Positions 51,174 to 60,547 of a stretch of DNA of 64,000 bases are shown here, piece by piece. The translations under genes were made by a program, and so were the position numbers. The notes beneath the pieces are model-generated. The model did no database searches and was not told the DNA's origin. It saw only the letters and a program-made list of their open reading frames with translations. Each line of letters begins with the position of its first letter. Within the stretch, counting starts at the first letter, position 1. Location of the stretch: NCBI GenBank assembly GCA_039192165.1, contig JBCCXD010000003.1, positions 124,001 through 188,000 of the forward strand. The letters are read 5' to 3'. Source of the DNA: Dinoroseobacter sp039192165 (GTDB lineage: Bacteria; Pseudomonadota; Alphaproteobacteria; Rhodobacterales; Rhodobacteraceae).

Positions 51174-53624
51174 ATGATTTTGCGCAAGAAAACGGGACTG
51201 CTTATCGCAGCCGCCACTTTTCTTTTTCTGGCAGCCTGTGACAGCTCCGAGGAGCGAGCGGAAAAGCACTACCAGCGCGCAGTTGAGCTAATTCAAGCGG
51301 GTGATGCGACACGCGGGATGATTGAGCTCCGGAACGCTTTGCAGCTCGATGATGCGCATAGGGAAGCACGCTGGCTTTTTGCGGAACAGCTGGAGGCGCA
51401 GGGGCGTGAGCAGGAGGCATTCGGCCACTACCTCTCTGTCGCAGAGCGGTTTCCGGATGAAGCCGAGCCCAGGATCGTTGTCGCTGACCTGGCCCTCAAG
51501 AACCGGCAGTGGGAGCAGGTGGAACGCCACGGGGCACGCGCAATAGAGCTCGCGCCAAACGATCCACGAGTAAAAATAATTGGCGCATCGCTGCAGTTTA
51601 GGGATGCAGTGTTGTCCGATGATGCATCCGCAAGGCGCGCGATTATCGGTGGCGTGGAAGACCTTTTTGCGCAATCGCCCGAGAGTCCTGTTCTGCCAGC
51701 CATACTGATCGAACACTATGTGATGGATACGGATTTCAATTCTGCGCTTGATGTCGCAAATCAGAGTCTGGAAGTGCAGCCACAAAATGCACAACTACAC
51801 CTCGCGCGTTTGAATATCCTTGAGGGCCTGGGCGAAATAGATGCGCTGGAAGGTTACCTTCTGGAGCTGAATGAGCGGTTTCCCAATGAGTTCGAGTATC
51901 AGCAAATGATGCTGAGATACTTTGGCTTGAGAGGTGAAGTCGACAAAGCTGAGGATTTCCTGCGGAGTATTGTTTCGCCATTGGATGAGGAAGTCGCGGG
52001 CTACACCAGCCTCATCAGCTTCTTGACGGAGACGCGTGGCACTGAGTCTGCGCTTGAGGAGTTAGAGGTTGGTCTTGAGGCAAAGCCGAACGACCCGACC
52101 TTGCTGGCGTTGCGTGCCACACTCCTGTTCGACAGTGGAGAGCGAGACCAAGGCATCGCTGAGCTGGAACGCTTGCTGGAGGCTGAAGATCTGGGGGACG
52201 ACGGTCTTCGTATAAAGATCGCCCTGGCACAGATGCTTCTGGCAACTGAGAACGAAGTGGGCGCGCGCAAGCTTGTGGAAGAGGTGCTCGCTGTCGACCC
52301 GTTGCAAATTGAGGCTGTTAAACTTCAAGCCAACTGGATGGTGCTTGACGATCGCAGTGGTGAGGCGATCAGCATACTGCGCCGTGCTTTGGATTCGGAG
52401 CCAGATGATGCAGAGCTTATGACGCTGATGGCCCGGGCGCATGCCCGCAACGGCGATGCGGACATTGCGCGCGATATGCTGGGCCTCGCGGCTGAAACCT
52501 CTGGGTTCGCACCTGAAGAAAGCGTTCGCTATGCGCGCGCTCTGATCGCAGTGGAAGAGTATGCAACAGCTGAGACGACGCTCATCTCAAGCCTTCGCGC
52601 GCGGCCAAACAATCCTTCGACACTGGCGTTGCTGGCAGAGGTCTACCTTGTCACCGAGGATTGGCCGCGCGCTGAGCAAGTTGAGGCAAATCTGCGCCGG
52701 CTCGGAACAGACCAAACGGTTGAGATGGCCGATCGCTTGCGCTTCGAACTGCTGAACCGCCAAGAGCGATCGGATGAAGCGATTACGTTCCTGGAAGATC
52801 AGCTTGACGGCGGCGACGGGAACAACCGCGCGCTTGCGGCTCTGATCCAAAGGCAAATTCAGTCCGGAGAGTTTGCAGCGGCCCGGGCGACCTTGGACGA
52901 CGCATTTGTTGGCAGTGCCGATGATCCGCAACTCCTGTACTTCGAAAGCGCTATCAGACGCGGGGAAGGCGATCTGGCCGGAGCCGAAGAGATTTACCGC
53001 AATCTCCTGGAAGACTACCCACAGAATGAGCGGCTGTGGATCGAGCTTATGCGCGTTGTCAGTGCGCAGGCGAAACCAGACGAGGTCACTCGGGTGCTCG
53101 ACCAAGGTCTCGAGGCAATGCCAGACTCCCCAAACCTGCTTTGGGCGAAAGCGTCACAGCTCGAGCGCGAACTGGATATTGATGGCGCCATCGGCATATA
53201 TGAACGTCTTTATGACCAAAGCAGCAGTTCTGTCGTGGCAGCCAACAATCTGGCAAGTCTTCTCGCCACCTACAGAGCGGATGATCCCGAGGGCGTAGAG
53301 CGTGCTTACAGGATCGCGCGTAGGCTTAGAGGCACAGAAAACCCTGCGTTTCAGGATACCTACGGCTGGATCGCTTATCTTCGGGGCGACTATCAGGAGG
53401 CCCTTGAGTATCTGGAACCGGCCGCACAAGCGCTGGCGAGTGATCCTGTCGTTCAGTACCACCTGGGAATGGCATACTTGGCGCTTGAGCAACAGGCCCA
53501 GGCCCAGTCTCAGTTTGAACGCGCACTTGAGATGGTCGGGGCAGACGACCCGCGCGAGCAATTTCAGATAGCGAGAGAAAAGCTCGCCGAGTTGGCCACA
53601 GGCGCCGAAGTGCAGGCGCAATAA
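51174..53624 (+). CDS. Large TPR lipoprotein of the exopolysaccharide/exosortase type (PrsT-like)
   Basis: 816-residue lipoprotein. The lipobox LAAC (Cys about 22) follows a hydrophobic signal; the rest is a chain of TPR units (for example EKHYQRAVELIQAGDATRGM). Proteins of this length and architecture are linked to PEP-CTERM exopolysaccharide loci as TPR-repeat lipoproteins. It may link polymer export to the outer membrane (inference). Separated from the sugar transferase by 104 bases with GGAGGAAGG before the ATG. Confidence 0.84.
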   Translation: MILRKKTGLLIAAATFLFLAACDSSEERAEKHYQRAVELIQAGDATRGMIELRNALQLDDAHREARWLFAEQLEAQGREQEAFGHYLSVAERFPDEAEPRIVVADLALKNRQWEQVERHGARAIELAPNDPRVKIIGASLQFRDAVLSDDASARRAIIGGVEDLFAQSPESPVLPAILIEHYVMDTDFNSALDVANQSLEVQPQNAQLHLARLNILEGLGEIDALEGYLLELNERFPNEFEYQQMMLRYFGLRGEVDKAEDFLRSIVSPLDEEVAGYTSLISFLTETRGTESALEELEVGLEAKPNDPTLLALRATLLFDSGERDQGIAELERLLEAEDLGDDGLRIKIALAQMLLATENEVGARKLVEEVLAVDPLQIEAVKLQANWMVLDDRSGEAISILRRALDSEPDDAELMTLMARAHARNGDADIARDMLGLAAETSGFAPEESVRYARALIAVEEYATAETTLISSLRARPNNPSTLALLAEVYLVTEDWPRAEQVEANLRRLGTDQTVEMADRLRFELLNRQERSDEAITFLEDQLDGGDGNNRALAALIQRQIQSGEFAAARATLDDAFVGSADDPQLLYFESAIRRGEGDLAGAEEIYRNLLEDYPQNERLWIELMRVVSAQAKPDEVTRVLDQGLEAMPDSPNLLWAKASQLERELDIDGAIGIYERLYDQSSSSVVAANNLASLLATYRADDPEGVERAYRIARRLRGTENPAFQDTYGWIAYLRGDYQEALEYLEPAAQALASDPVVQYHLGMAYLALEQQAQAQSQFERALEMVGADDPREQFQIAREKLAELATGAEVQAQ

Positions 53625-53752
53625 AACCGTGCTGTTTACACAGCATGCATCTGGAAAAACAGTCTGGTTTAAGCCGGTGGTGTTGCGCGCGATATTGGTG
53701 TGTAGTGATACACATCTAGCCAATGTGTCTTCCAAGTGGACCTGACCGCGAG

Positions 53753-54472
53753 ATGAACGCTCAAACGCCCCAACGCTATGGCATCGGTCTTCAACCGTCT
53801 TCCGGCGGGCGTCAGACTTTGGCCACAGCTTGGTTTTTGATCGCGGCCTGCGTCATCATCGAGGTGTTTATTCAACTCGGGGAATGGGGCGTGTTCGGCG
53901 GGACGCGCATTCGCGCCACGGCCTATGAGTATTTCGGTTTCTGGCCCGGATTGCTTGGAAACTGGCGACCGAACTACGAGCTGCAACCGTACTCGATGTT
54001 TGTCACTTACAGCTTCCTTCACGGTGGATTGCTGCATCTGGCCCTTAATATGGTGACACTCTGGTCGCTTGCGCGGGTCGTTGTGGCCCGGGTCGGCGAG
54101 TTGCGCTTTGCGTTTATTTATAGCGTCTCTATTCTTGGGGGCGCTTTGGGCTTTTGGCTGCTGACCGATACTCTGCAACCAATGGTGGGCGCCTCTGGAG
54201 CTCTTTTTGGCTTGGCCGGAGCTTTGGTGTCCTGGAACTACCTTGACCGTTTTCTCCTCGATCAAGGTCTTCTTCCGGTGTTACAGACAATTCTTCTTCT
54301 TATCGTTCTTAATATTGCCTTGTGGTGGGCCATGGACGGTCAACTTGCCTGGGAGACCCATCTTGGAGGGTTTGTTTCCGGCTGGATCGCAGCAATGCTT
54401 GTGGACCCGCGCGGGCGCCCATTGGGGCAGGCTGAGCAACCTGCGAACCCAAAGGACACATCTGGTCAGTAG
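53753..54472 (+). CDS. Rhomboid-family intramembrane serine protease
   Basis: 239-residue membrane protein with six helices. Catalytic S148 in GASGALFG and H203 in ETHLGGF; FLHGGLLHLALNM is the helix-2 motif. It would cleave membrane proteins within the bilayer; the substrate is unknown. I prefer the ATG at 53753 (MNAQTPQRYG) over 53723, whose extra ten residues look non-conserved; neither has a strong ribosome site. It overlaps the convergent tamB end by 7 bases. Confidence 0.88.
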   Translation: MNAQTPQRYGIGLQPSSGGRQTLATAWFLIAACVIIEVFIQLGEWGVFGGTRIRATAYEYFGFWPGLLGNWRPNYELQPYSMFVTYSFLHGGLLHLALNMVTLWSLARVVVARVGELRFAFIYSVSILGGALGFWLLTDTLQPMVGASGALFGLAGALVSWNYLDRFLLDQGLLPVLQTILLLIVLNIALWWAMDGQLAWETHLGGFVSGWIAAMLVDPRGRPLGQAEQPANPKDTSGQ

Positions 54473-57400
54473 TCCCGTTCGAAGAAAAGCCCCAGTGAGT
54501 CGTCTCCGTCGTTCGTGACAGTGCCGCGCGCGGTCAGTGCATTGGTAAGATCAATGTTCAAGCTGACACCAGTTTGGCCGCTGCCTTTGACATCGACGTT
54601 TGTGTAGATGTCTTCGGTCAAGTACTTTCCGACCCGCAGGCTTGCATTTCCCTCGTCGTCGCTGTCGAGGTCGAAATCGTCCAATCCGGTCTCTTCCCGC
54701 AACTGATTGATAAACCCAAGCCCGTTGCCGTTTCGGAGAGCGACAATTGAGTTTGCCAGCTGCAGGGCCTGAAAACCGCTCAGTTCATTGAGGCTCCGCC
54801 CGAACAGAAGTTGTGCAAGAGCCTCATCCTCTGGAAGGGGTGGACTGGATGTAACGTTGAACTCCGGCTCATTCGCAGGCCCTGAAATAGCGACCGTAAC
54901 CGTCGCCTCATCAGACGTCGACGAGGCCGCGAAATACAGTTCGGGGATCAGGTTCGCCAAGAGCTGAATGCGTCCCTCATCGAGATCCAGTCGTTGACCA
55001 AGGACAGCTAGGCGACCGCGCACCAACTCAATTTCGCCGACAGGCCGAGGATCATTGGTCGTACCGGCGATCGCAATTTCGCCGCCCAGCTCTGCGTCGA
55101 GACCGAACCCACGTATGAAGATCTTGTTGTTTGCCAGGATATCGAGATCGAGCCCGACTCCGCCGGAGGTGCCTGGTGGAGGCGGCGGTGGTGTTTCTTC
55201 GGCTCCGATCCCGGCCCTGTCGCGTGTCTGGCGCACTGCAGGCCTATCATCCACGTGCACGATACCTTCCGTGATTGCATCGGGCGAGCCGCCATCCGGT
55301 ATTCTGATTTCTGTTTCGCCAAGCTCGATTGTCCCGGCAAGCAACGCGTCGTTCGGCAAAGTTCCATCCAATCCCACATCTGCTGATATCGACGTTGTGA
55401 GAAGCCCTGGTATCTCGAGAACGTAGTTGTCGAGACCAATTGCCAGGTCACTTGTGAGTGGGCTGCTCAGCCCGACGCCGCCTTCAACCGACAAAGCCCC
55501 GCCCCTGTTTCCCTCAGCTGAGACCGAAAGTAGCGCTGTATTTCCGCTGAGGTCTGCTTGGCCCTGAATGCTCTGAAGTGTCAGCCCCACTGTGGGTTCC
55601 GCGACCCTGGCATCTGAAATTGTCACTGTGCCGGACACCGATGACAGATCGGGTGGGCCCGAAACACTGAGGTTTGCATCGACAGCTCCCGCTGTGGTCA
55701 GCGGTTGAATGATCGGGTTTAGAAGCGCAAGGCTTGCCGATGCCTCCAACCCAATGTCCAAGGACGAAAAGTCTGGCGCAACGGTTCCGCTGCCACGCGC
55801 CGTTGTGCCGACCGGTCCCTCGGCTGCGAATTGAACATCGAGACTGCTATCGGCTTGGCCAATACCTAGGTCCATAGTCACCGGGCCCGGAAAATTTGGA
55901 ACAAGACGCGCCAGATCATCCAGTACAAGGCTGGCGTCCAGTGCCGTACCTGTGCCGCGCCTTGCGCCTTCGGCCTCAAACTCAATCGCCGGAGTTGAGG
56001 CTGACGCCTCCCGCAGAGTGAACCCTTCAACATCTCGTCCTGCGGCCAGTGCGATGTCCGCGCGTCCGAGCAAAAGCTGATCGACCGGGGCGATGCCAGT
56101 CGACAGATCTGTGCCTGTGGCTGACATCTCCACATCGAAAGCGCCAGTCAGAAGGGTTCCGCTTCCCTCTGCATCGAGATTGACGGTGCCACCCAGCGTC
56201 TGGCCGATCACCGCAGCATAACGCGAAAGGTCGGGAAGTTCGGCGCTCAGCACGCCGGCTGCGGGCAAATTGTCCGCGACGAGACCCAGTGTCCCGTCGA
56301 AAGCAAGCCGTGCCCCGCCCGCATCCATTTGCAAATCGTTTACCACAAGGTCGCCGCCGACATTCCACTCAAAGCCTGTAGCAAGCCGCACGTCCTCACC
56401 CACCGCCGCGTTCAGATCCGGATTGCCCAGGTCAATGCCGTGCGCACCGAACAGGATATTGCCTTCGGCGCTCCCGAGTTCACTCTCAGTGGGCAATCCG
56501 ATGGAGCCTGCGCCTCTGAAATCGGTTGTTTCAATTGCGATATCGTTCTGTTTGATGCCGGTGGCCGATACGAGGGCCGACCAGACCGAGTTTTGTTCAG
56601 CATCGTAGTTCACAGTGACCCGTGCACGGTTCACAGTCAGAGGAGGACCGGCGACAGGGAGCTGCACATCCTGACCGTCTGCGCGTCCCATAAAGCCCGC
56701 AAAAGCGATCTGCTGAGGCCAGTTGTCCGGACCCAACTGCGCTGTGCCCGCAAGATCCAGTGCTTCCGTTGTTATATGAAAGCTCTCCAGTTCGCGGCTG
56801 CCATCTTGGTTAGATACGGCAGAAAACCGAAGGGCTGTCTCTTCACCGAAAAAGGCATCCAGGTCCGATGGCACCAAGGCGCGAACGTCCCCTGAAATAT
56901 CAGCGATCACGCGCGGAGGCGCTTCTTGCGGATTTTGCAGCTCGACCGTGCCACCCAGTCTAATGGCATTGTCGGTGCGCAATGCAATCTCAGCGGTGAA
57001 GTCCGACAGCGGGCCCGACCCGTCCACCGTCAGATCGAGGCCAGGCGATTCAGGCAGGCCAAGCTTGCGGACAACAAGCCCGTCCGGGCGCGCAATCACT
57101 TCAAGCGCAAGGTCGAGCAATGCGGTTTCGTTCGAGAAGCCAGCGTCCAGCGTAACACTTGTGCCTTCAACATCGGTGCGTCTCAGGTCGAGGGTAATTT
57201 CCGCATTTCCGTCAGCAAGCTGTACCCCGCCCTGAAGTGCGGCTTCGATTTCTTCACCGAGCAAGGCCTCTCCGAGAATGATCTCAGGGGCCGAGATAAC
57301 ATCCACTGCTACGGAAACCGGGAGTTCGGGGAGCGAAAAGGGTTCGGAGCGCGCGGCGGGTTCGGGCAGGCTGGCGTCTTCCTGTGAAACGGGCGCGCGT

Positions 57401-57717
57401 TCTACAAGAATGCGTTGCGCCTCGAGCCTGTTAACGTCCACTCGACCACGAAAGAGAGCAGTGCGGTTCCAGTCCAGAACGGCGTTTTCGATGACGAGCC
57501 AGATCCCTTCAGCATCTGAGAAGCTGAGCCGTTCTATCTGAGCGGCTGCAGACAAAGCGCCCTGCAGGCCTTCGATCCTCACTTGCATGTTGTCGCTGGA
57601 CAGGCTGCGCTCAAGCAGGCCTGCCAGACCGCGCGCGCCCTCGTCAGGCGCCTCGTTCTGTGCAACAGCGGCCGAGGTCGCGCACGTGAAAAAAAGAACT
57701 GCCAGAGCGCGCCGCAT
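54466..57717 (-). CDS. tamB: TamB, translocation and assembly module inner-membrane protein
   Basis: 1083-residue periplasm-spanning protein of the AsmA/TamB (VPS13-like bridge) family. An N-terminal signal or anchor (LAVLFFTCATSAAVAQ) is followed by long beta-rich repeats; the DUF490 domain is at the C-terminus, which ends LGLFFERDY. It works with TamA in outer-membrane protein assembly and probably phospholipid transport. About 1100 residues is a little shorter than in E. coli. A Pro run (TPPPPPGTSGG) interrupts the middle of the C-terminal third. The ATG overlaps the tamA stop (TGATG). Confidence 0.92.
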   Translation of the reverse strand: MRRALAVLFFTCATSAAVAQNEAPDEGARGLAGLLERSLSSDNMQVRIEGLQGALSAAAQIERLSFSDAEGIWLVIENAVLDWNRTALFRGRVDVNRLEAQRILVERAPVSQEDASLPEPAARSEPFSLPELPVSVAVDVISAPEIILGEALLGEEIEAALQGGVQLADGNAEITLDLRRTDVEGTSVTLDAGFSNETALLDLALEVIARPDGLVVRKLGLPESPGLDLTVDGSGPLSDFTAEIALRTDNAIRLGGTVELQNPQEAPPRVIADISGDVRALVPSDLDAFFGEETALRFSAVSNQDGSRELESFHITTEALDLAGTAQLGPDNWPQQIAFAGFMGRADGQDVQLPVAGPPLTVNRARVTVNYDAEQNSVWSALVSATGIKQNDIAIETTDFRGAGSIGLPTESELGSAEGNILFGAHGIDLGNPDLNAAVGEDVRLATGFEWNVGGDLVVNDLQMDAGGARLAFDGTLGLVADNLPAAGVLSAELPDLSRYAAVIGQTLGGTVNLDAEGSGTLLTGAFDVEMSATGTDLSTGIAPVDQLLLGRADIALAAGRDVEGFTLREASASTPAIEFEAEGARRGTGTALDASLVLDDLARLVPNFPGPVTMDLGIGQADSSLDVQFAAEGPVGTTARGSGTVAPDFSSLDIGLEASASLALLNPIIQPLTTAGAVDANLSVSGPPDLSSVSGTVTISDARVAEPTVGLTLQSIQGQADLSGNTALLSVSAEGNRGGALSVEGGVGLSSPLTSDLAIGLDNYVLEIPGLLTTSISADVGLDGTLPNDALLAGTIELGETEIRIPDGGSPDAITEGIVHVDDRPAVRQTRDRAGIGAEETPPPPPPGTSGGVGLDLDILANNKIFIRGFGLDAELGGEIAIAGTTNDPRPVGEIELVRGRLAVLGQRLDLDEGRIQLLANLIPELYFAASSTSDEATVTVAISGPANEPEFNVTSSPPLPEDEALAQLLFGRSLNELSGFQALQLANSIVALRNGNGLGFINQLREETGLDDFDLDSDDEGNASLRVGKYLTEDIYTNVDVKGSGQTGVSLNIDLTNALTARGTVTNDGDDSLGLFFERDY

Positions 57718-59504
57718 CAGAATGCCTGTCCGATCCCAAAGTATAGCTGTACGCCATCGCCGGTGTCGCCGTCGACCGGCCCTGCAATATCGAACCTTAG
57801 CGGCCCGATTGGCGTATTGTACCGCACACCCAGTCCTGCGCCAGAGTGACTGTCGCTTTGTGATTCATCTCCCACATAGCCGAAATCGAAAAAGCCAACG
57901 ACGCCGAAGTTGTTCTGCAGATCATACCGGACTTCGAACGTCGCAGCCGCGAACTCGGTTCCGCCAAATGTTCCACGCGGAGTGTCGATGCCCAGCGACT
58001 CGAATGGCTGCCCACGGACGGTACCGCTTCCGCCTGAAAGAAAAAGGAAGGACTCAGGTACTTCCCCGGTGCTCGCCCCGAATACTGCGCCGAATTGTCC
58101 GCGCAAGGCAAAGGTCAGATCCTGTGCTTCCCCAAAGCTTTGATAAAAACGCGTATCCAGAAACAGCCGGACGCCATTCTTGGCGTCTTCGGTTCCGTAG
58201 AAAGGAAAAACCTCGCTGTCTATATAGTATCCCGATTTCGCATTGGTCTCGAAATCACGGACATCGTAGACCGCCTGTAGCGGAACGCCAAAGGTCACAA
58301 AGTTCTGCGTACCTGGCTTAAAATCAGTTTCGGTTGCGGTAAATCGAAGTCCGGATGCAAAGGAGAGTGCATCAGTAAGGGTTCTGTCAAAAAGAACTTC
58401 TGCTTCGACTTGGTCTTCACGAAAGTCATTATTGTCATCGCGTGAGATCTCTGCGCGCAAGACGAGGTCGGTCAGAGGTCTGGGCGTCGCAGGGCGGCGG
58501 AACAGGGCACTTAGGCTGTATTCCAGGGCTTCGTTTCCGTCGATCTGCTGATTGAGCTCCGCGTCAAAGCGCAACCGCTCCCCACCTCCCAAAAGATTGC
58601 GGTGGAACCAGAATGCCGAAAGACCGATTCCGTCGGAGGTGCCGTACTCGGCGCCGAAACCGATCCTGCGGAGTTTCTCTTCCTGGACTTCGATTTCGAC
58701 ATCAACGGTCCCGTCGGCATTGTTTTCCTCGCTTTCGCGGACCACCGCCGAGCGAAATACGCCGGTTTCGACAAGGCGGCGCTGGGCATCCGTCAGGGCC
58801 TTTGGTGAAAAAACCTCTCCGGTTGGAACTGCTGCAATATCGCGGACCCGTTCATCATCTATTCGCGATGTGCCGGAAACAGACTGCGCGCCAAACCGCA
58901 AACGAGGGCCCGGATCTAAGCTAAGGTCGACATCGAGCTCTTGAACCTGGTGCCGCGCACGGAGGTCCTGATCCGCCAGTGCGGCCCTTGGAAACCCGAC
59001 GTCGCGCCATCCGCGGACGCCGCGATCCACAGCACTTCGAATTGTGCTGCTTTGCGCCGGGGCGCCCGGTGTGAATTCGCGGGGAAGCGTCGTTTCAGGA
59101 GCAATCGGCGAGATGTTTATTGTCCCGAAGGTAAAGGGCAGCCCACTGACCACAGTTGCCGAAACGTTTGGCAGGGCTGCGAACTCGGCAAATGGAGAAA
59201 GCTCGCTTGCCTCCTGCCCGTTCACCTTGATGCTAATTTCAATATCAAAGTAACCGTTCGCATAGAGCACTTCGAGAATGCGCCTGTAGTCGGCACGGGC
59301 CGCTGCAACAATGTCAGCAGGGTCGCTGTCTTCGCGTTCCAGGGCCGCGCGGGCGAGTGAGCTGTTCTCAATCTGTCCGGCAAGATCCTCGTTCTCTTCT
59401 TGCAGAGATAAAGTGAATTCCCCTGCCTCGGACGGTGGCCCGACAAGGACACCAAGACAAAGGGCTAGTGCCATTGCAACATGGCGGGGTCTGAAAAACT
59501 GCAC
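57717..59504 (-). CDS. tamA: TamA, outer-membrane assembly protein of the BamA family
   Basis: 595-residue Omp85-family protein: signal peptide (cleavage near PSEAGE), POTRA domains in the first half (LEVLYANGYFDIEIS, RLVETGVFRSAVVRE), then a 16-strand barrel with FLSGGSGTVRGQPFES and a terminal Phe (GIGQAF). With TamB it inserts a subset of outer-membrane proteins. First gene of the tamAB operon. Confidence 0.94.
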   Translation of the reverse strand: MQFFRPRHVAMALALCLGVLVGPPSEAGEFTLSLQEENEDLAGQIENSSLARAALEREDSDPADIVAAARADYRRILEVLYANGYFDIEISIKVNGQEASELSPFAEFAALPNVSATVVSGLPFTFGTINISPIAPETTLPREFTPGAPAQSSTIRSAVDRGVRGWRDVGFPRAALADQDLRARHQVQELDVDLSLDPGPRLRFGAQSVSGTSRIDDERVRDIAAVPTGEVFSPKALTDAQRRLVETGVFRSAVVRESEENNADGTVDVEIEVQEEKLRRIGFGAEYGTSDGIGLSAFWFHRNLLGGGERLRFDAELNQQIDGNEALEYSLSALFRRPATPRPLTDLVLRAEISRDDNNDFREDQVEAEVLFDRTLTDALSFASGLRFTATETDFKPGTQNFVTFGVPLQAVYDVRDFETNAKSGYYIDSEVFPFYGTEDAKNGVRLFLDTRFYQSFGEAQDLTFALRGQFGAVFGASTGEVPESFLFLSGGSGTVRGQPFESLGIDTPRGTFGGTEFAAATFEVRYDLQNNFGVVGFFDFGYVGDESQSDSHSGAGLGVRYNTPIGPLRFDIAGPVDGDTGDGVQLYFGIGQAF

Positions 59505-59655
59505 TTCTCTGCTCGCCTGCTCGAAGCCTTTTGAGCTGGTATAACAAATCTTACTTAGTTCGCGCGTAAATAATTCCCGCCTGTCCCGCCGTTTTACGGT
59601 GTTTTAAGGCGCGCATTGATATTACTGGCCCCGGGTAAAGGTGAAAGGTGGACAC

Positions 59656-60453
59656 ATGGCGGCGGAGGGTCCCGCGCCGGTCATTATCAAACGTAAAAAG
59701 GTTATCTCTGGCGACGGCCACCACGGGGGTGCGTGGAAGGTCGCCTATGCGGACTTTGTAACCGCAATGATGGCTTTCTTCATGTTGATGTGGCTTCTGA
59801 ACGCGACAACGGAGAAGCAGCGCAAAGGCATTGCTGACTATTTTAACCCGACCATCCCAGTCAATCGCATATCGGGTGGCGGAGAGGGCATGTTTGGCGG
59901 GACGAACATATTCTCTGAAGAGGTCCTGGCCCGCTCGGGAACCGGCGGCGTGGAGGACGGCGATGGTTCGATTCAGGCTGGTAAGAAACAAGCTCGACAG
60001 GAGCTTAAAGACCTGTCCAGCGCGGTAAAAGCCGCCGCGATGCAAAAGTCAGGCGGCGGCCCGAGGGCGGAACAGCTGTCGACGAAACTTGTGGAGGACG
60101 GTCTCGCGATTGATCTTTTTGACATCGACGATGCTCAGATATTCCAAAAAGACACCGCGGATCTTAGCCACGAAGGCGCGCAGCTGCTCTCCATCGTGGC
60201 CGAGGTGCTTAGCAAGCAGCCGCACGTGCTGACGATCACCGGCCATACGCCGCCACAACCCGTGGTAGTTCGAAAGAACCGGCTCTGGGCGCTTTCGGTC
60301 AACAGGGCTTTGGCCGGGCGCCGATACTTGCAGCGTGCAGGACTTCCCGCAGAACGGATAGTGCAGGTCGGTGGCCAGGCCGATCGGGTCCCGTTTTTCA
60401 TGCCACCTGCATCTATTGGAAATAACAGGCTTCGGATCTTGGTCAGGAGATAA
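59656..60453 (+). CDS. motB: Flagellar stator protein MotB
   Basis: 265-residue stator subunit. The single membrane helix contains the proton-carrying Asp (D33 in YADFVTAMMAFFMLMWLL); the C-terminal OmpA-like domain should bind peptidoglycan (LTITGHTPP, NRLWALSVNRA, GNNRLRILVRR). The usual GHTD is GHTP here, with a short Pro-rich insertion, so the wall contact may differ. Start at 59656 with AAAGGTGG upstream; a GTG at 59641 is less likely. motA is not in the window. Confidence 0.92.
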   Translation: MAAEGPAPVIIKRKKVISGDGHHGGAWKVAYADFVTAMMAFFMLMWLLNATTEKQRKGIADYFNPTIPVNRISGGGEGMFGGTNIFSEEVLARSGTGGVEDGDGSIQAGKKQARQELKDLSSAVKAAAMQKSGGGPRAEQLSTKLVEDGLAIDLFDIDDAQIFQKDTADLSHEGAQLLSIVAEVLSKQPHVLTITGHTPPQPVVVRKNRLWALSVNRALAGRRYLQRAGLPAERIVQVGGQADRVPFFMPPASIGNNRLRILVRR

Positions 60454-60547
60454 GGCCGCAGCGACTTAAACACCATTAGCGTCACTTTAACTTGGCGCGC
60501 GCCATTGTGTTGCAACCAAAGGATTCGAGGCAGCAGAAAGGCGCACG

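Noticed and set aside
53630..53645. TGCTGT-ACAGCA hairpin after the TPR lipoprotein gene
   Set aside because: Only six base pairs and no T run, so not called as a terminator.
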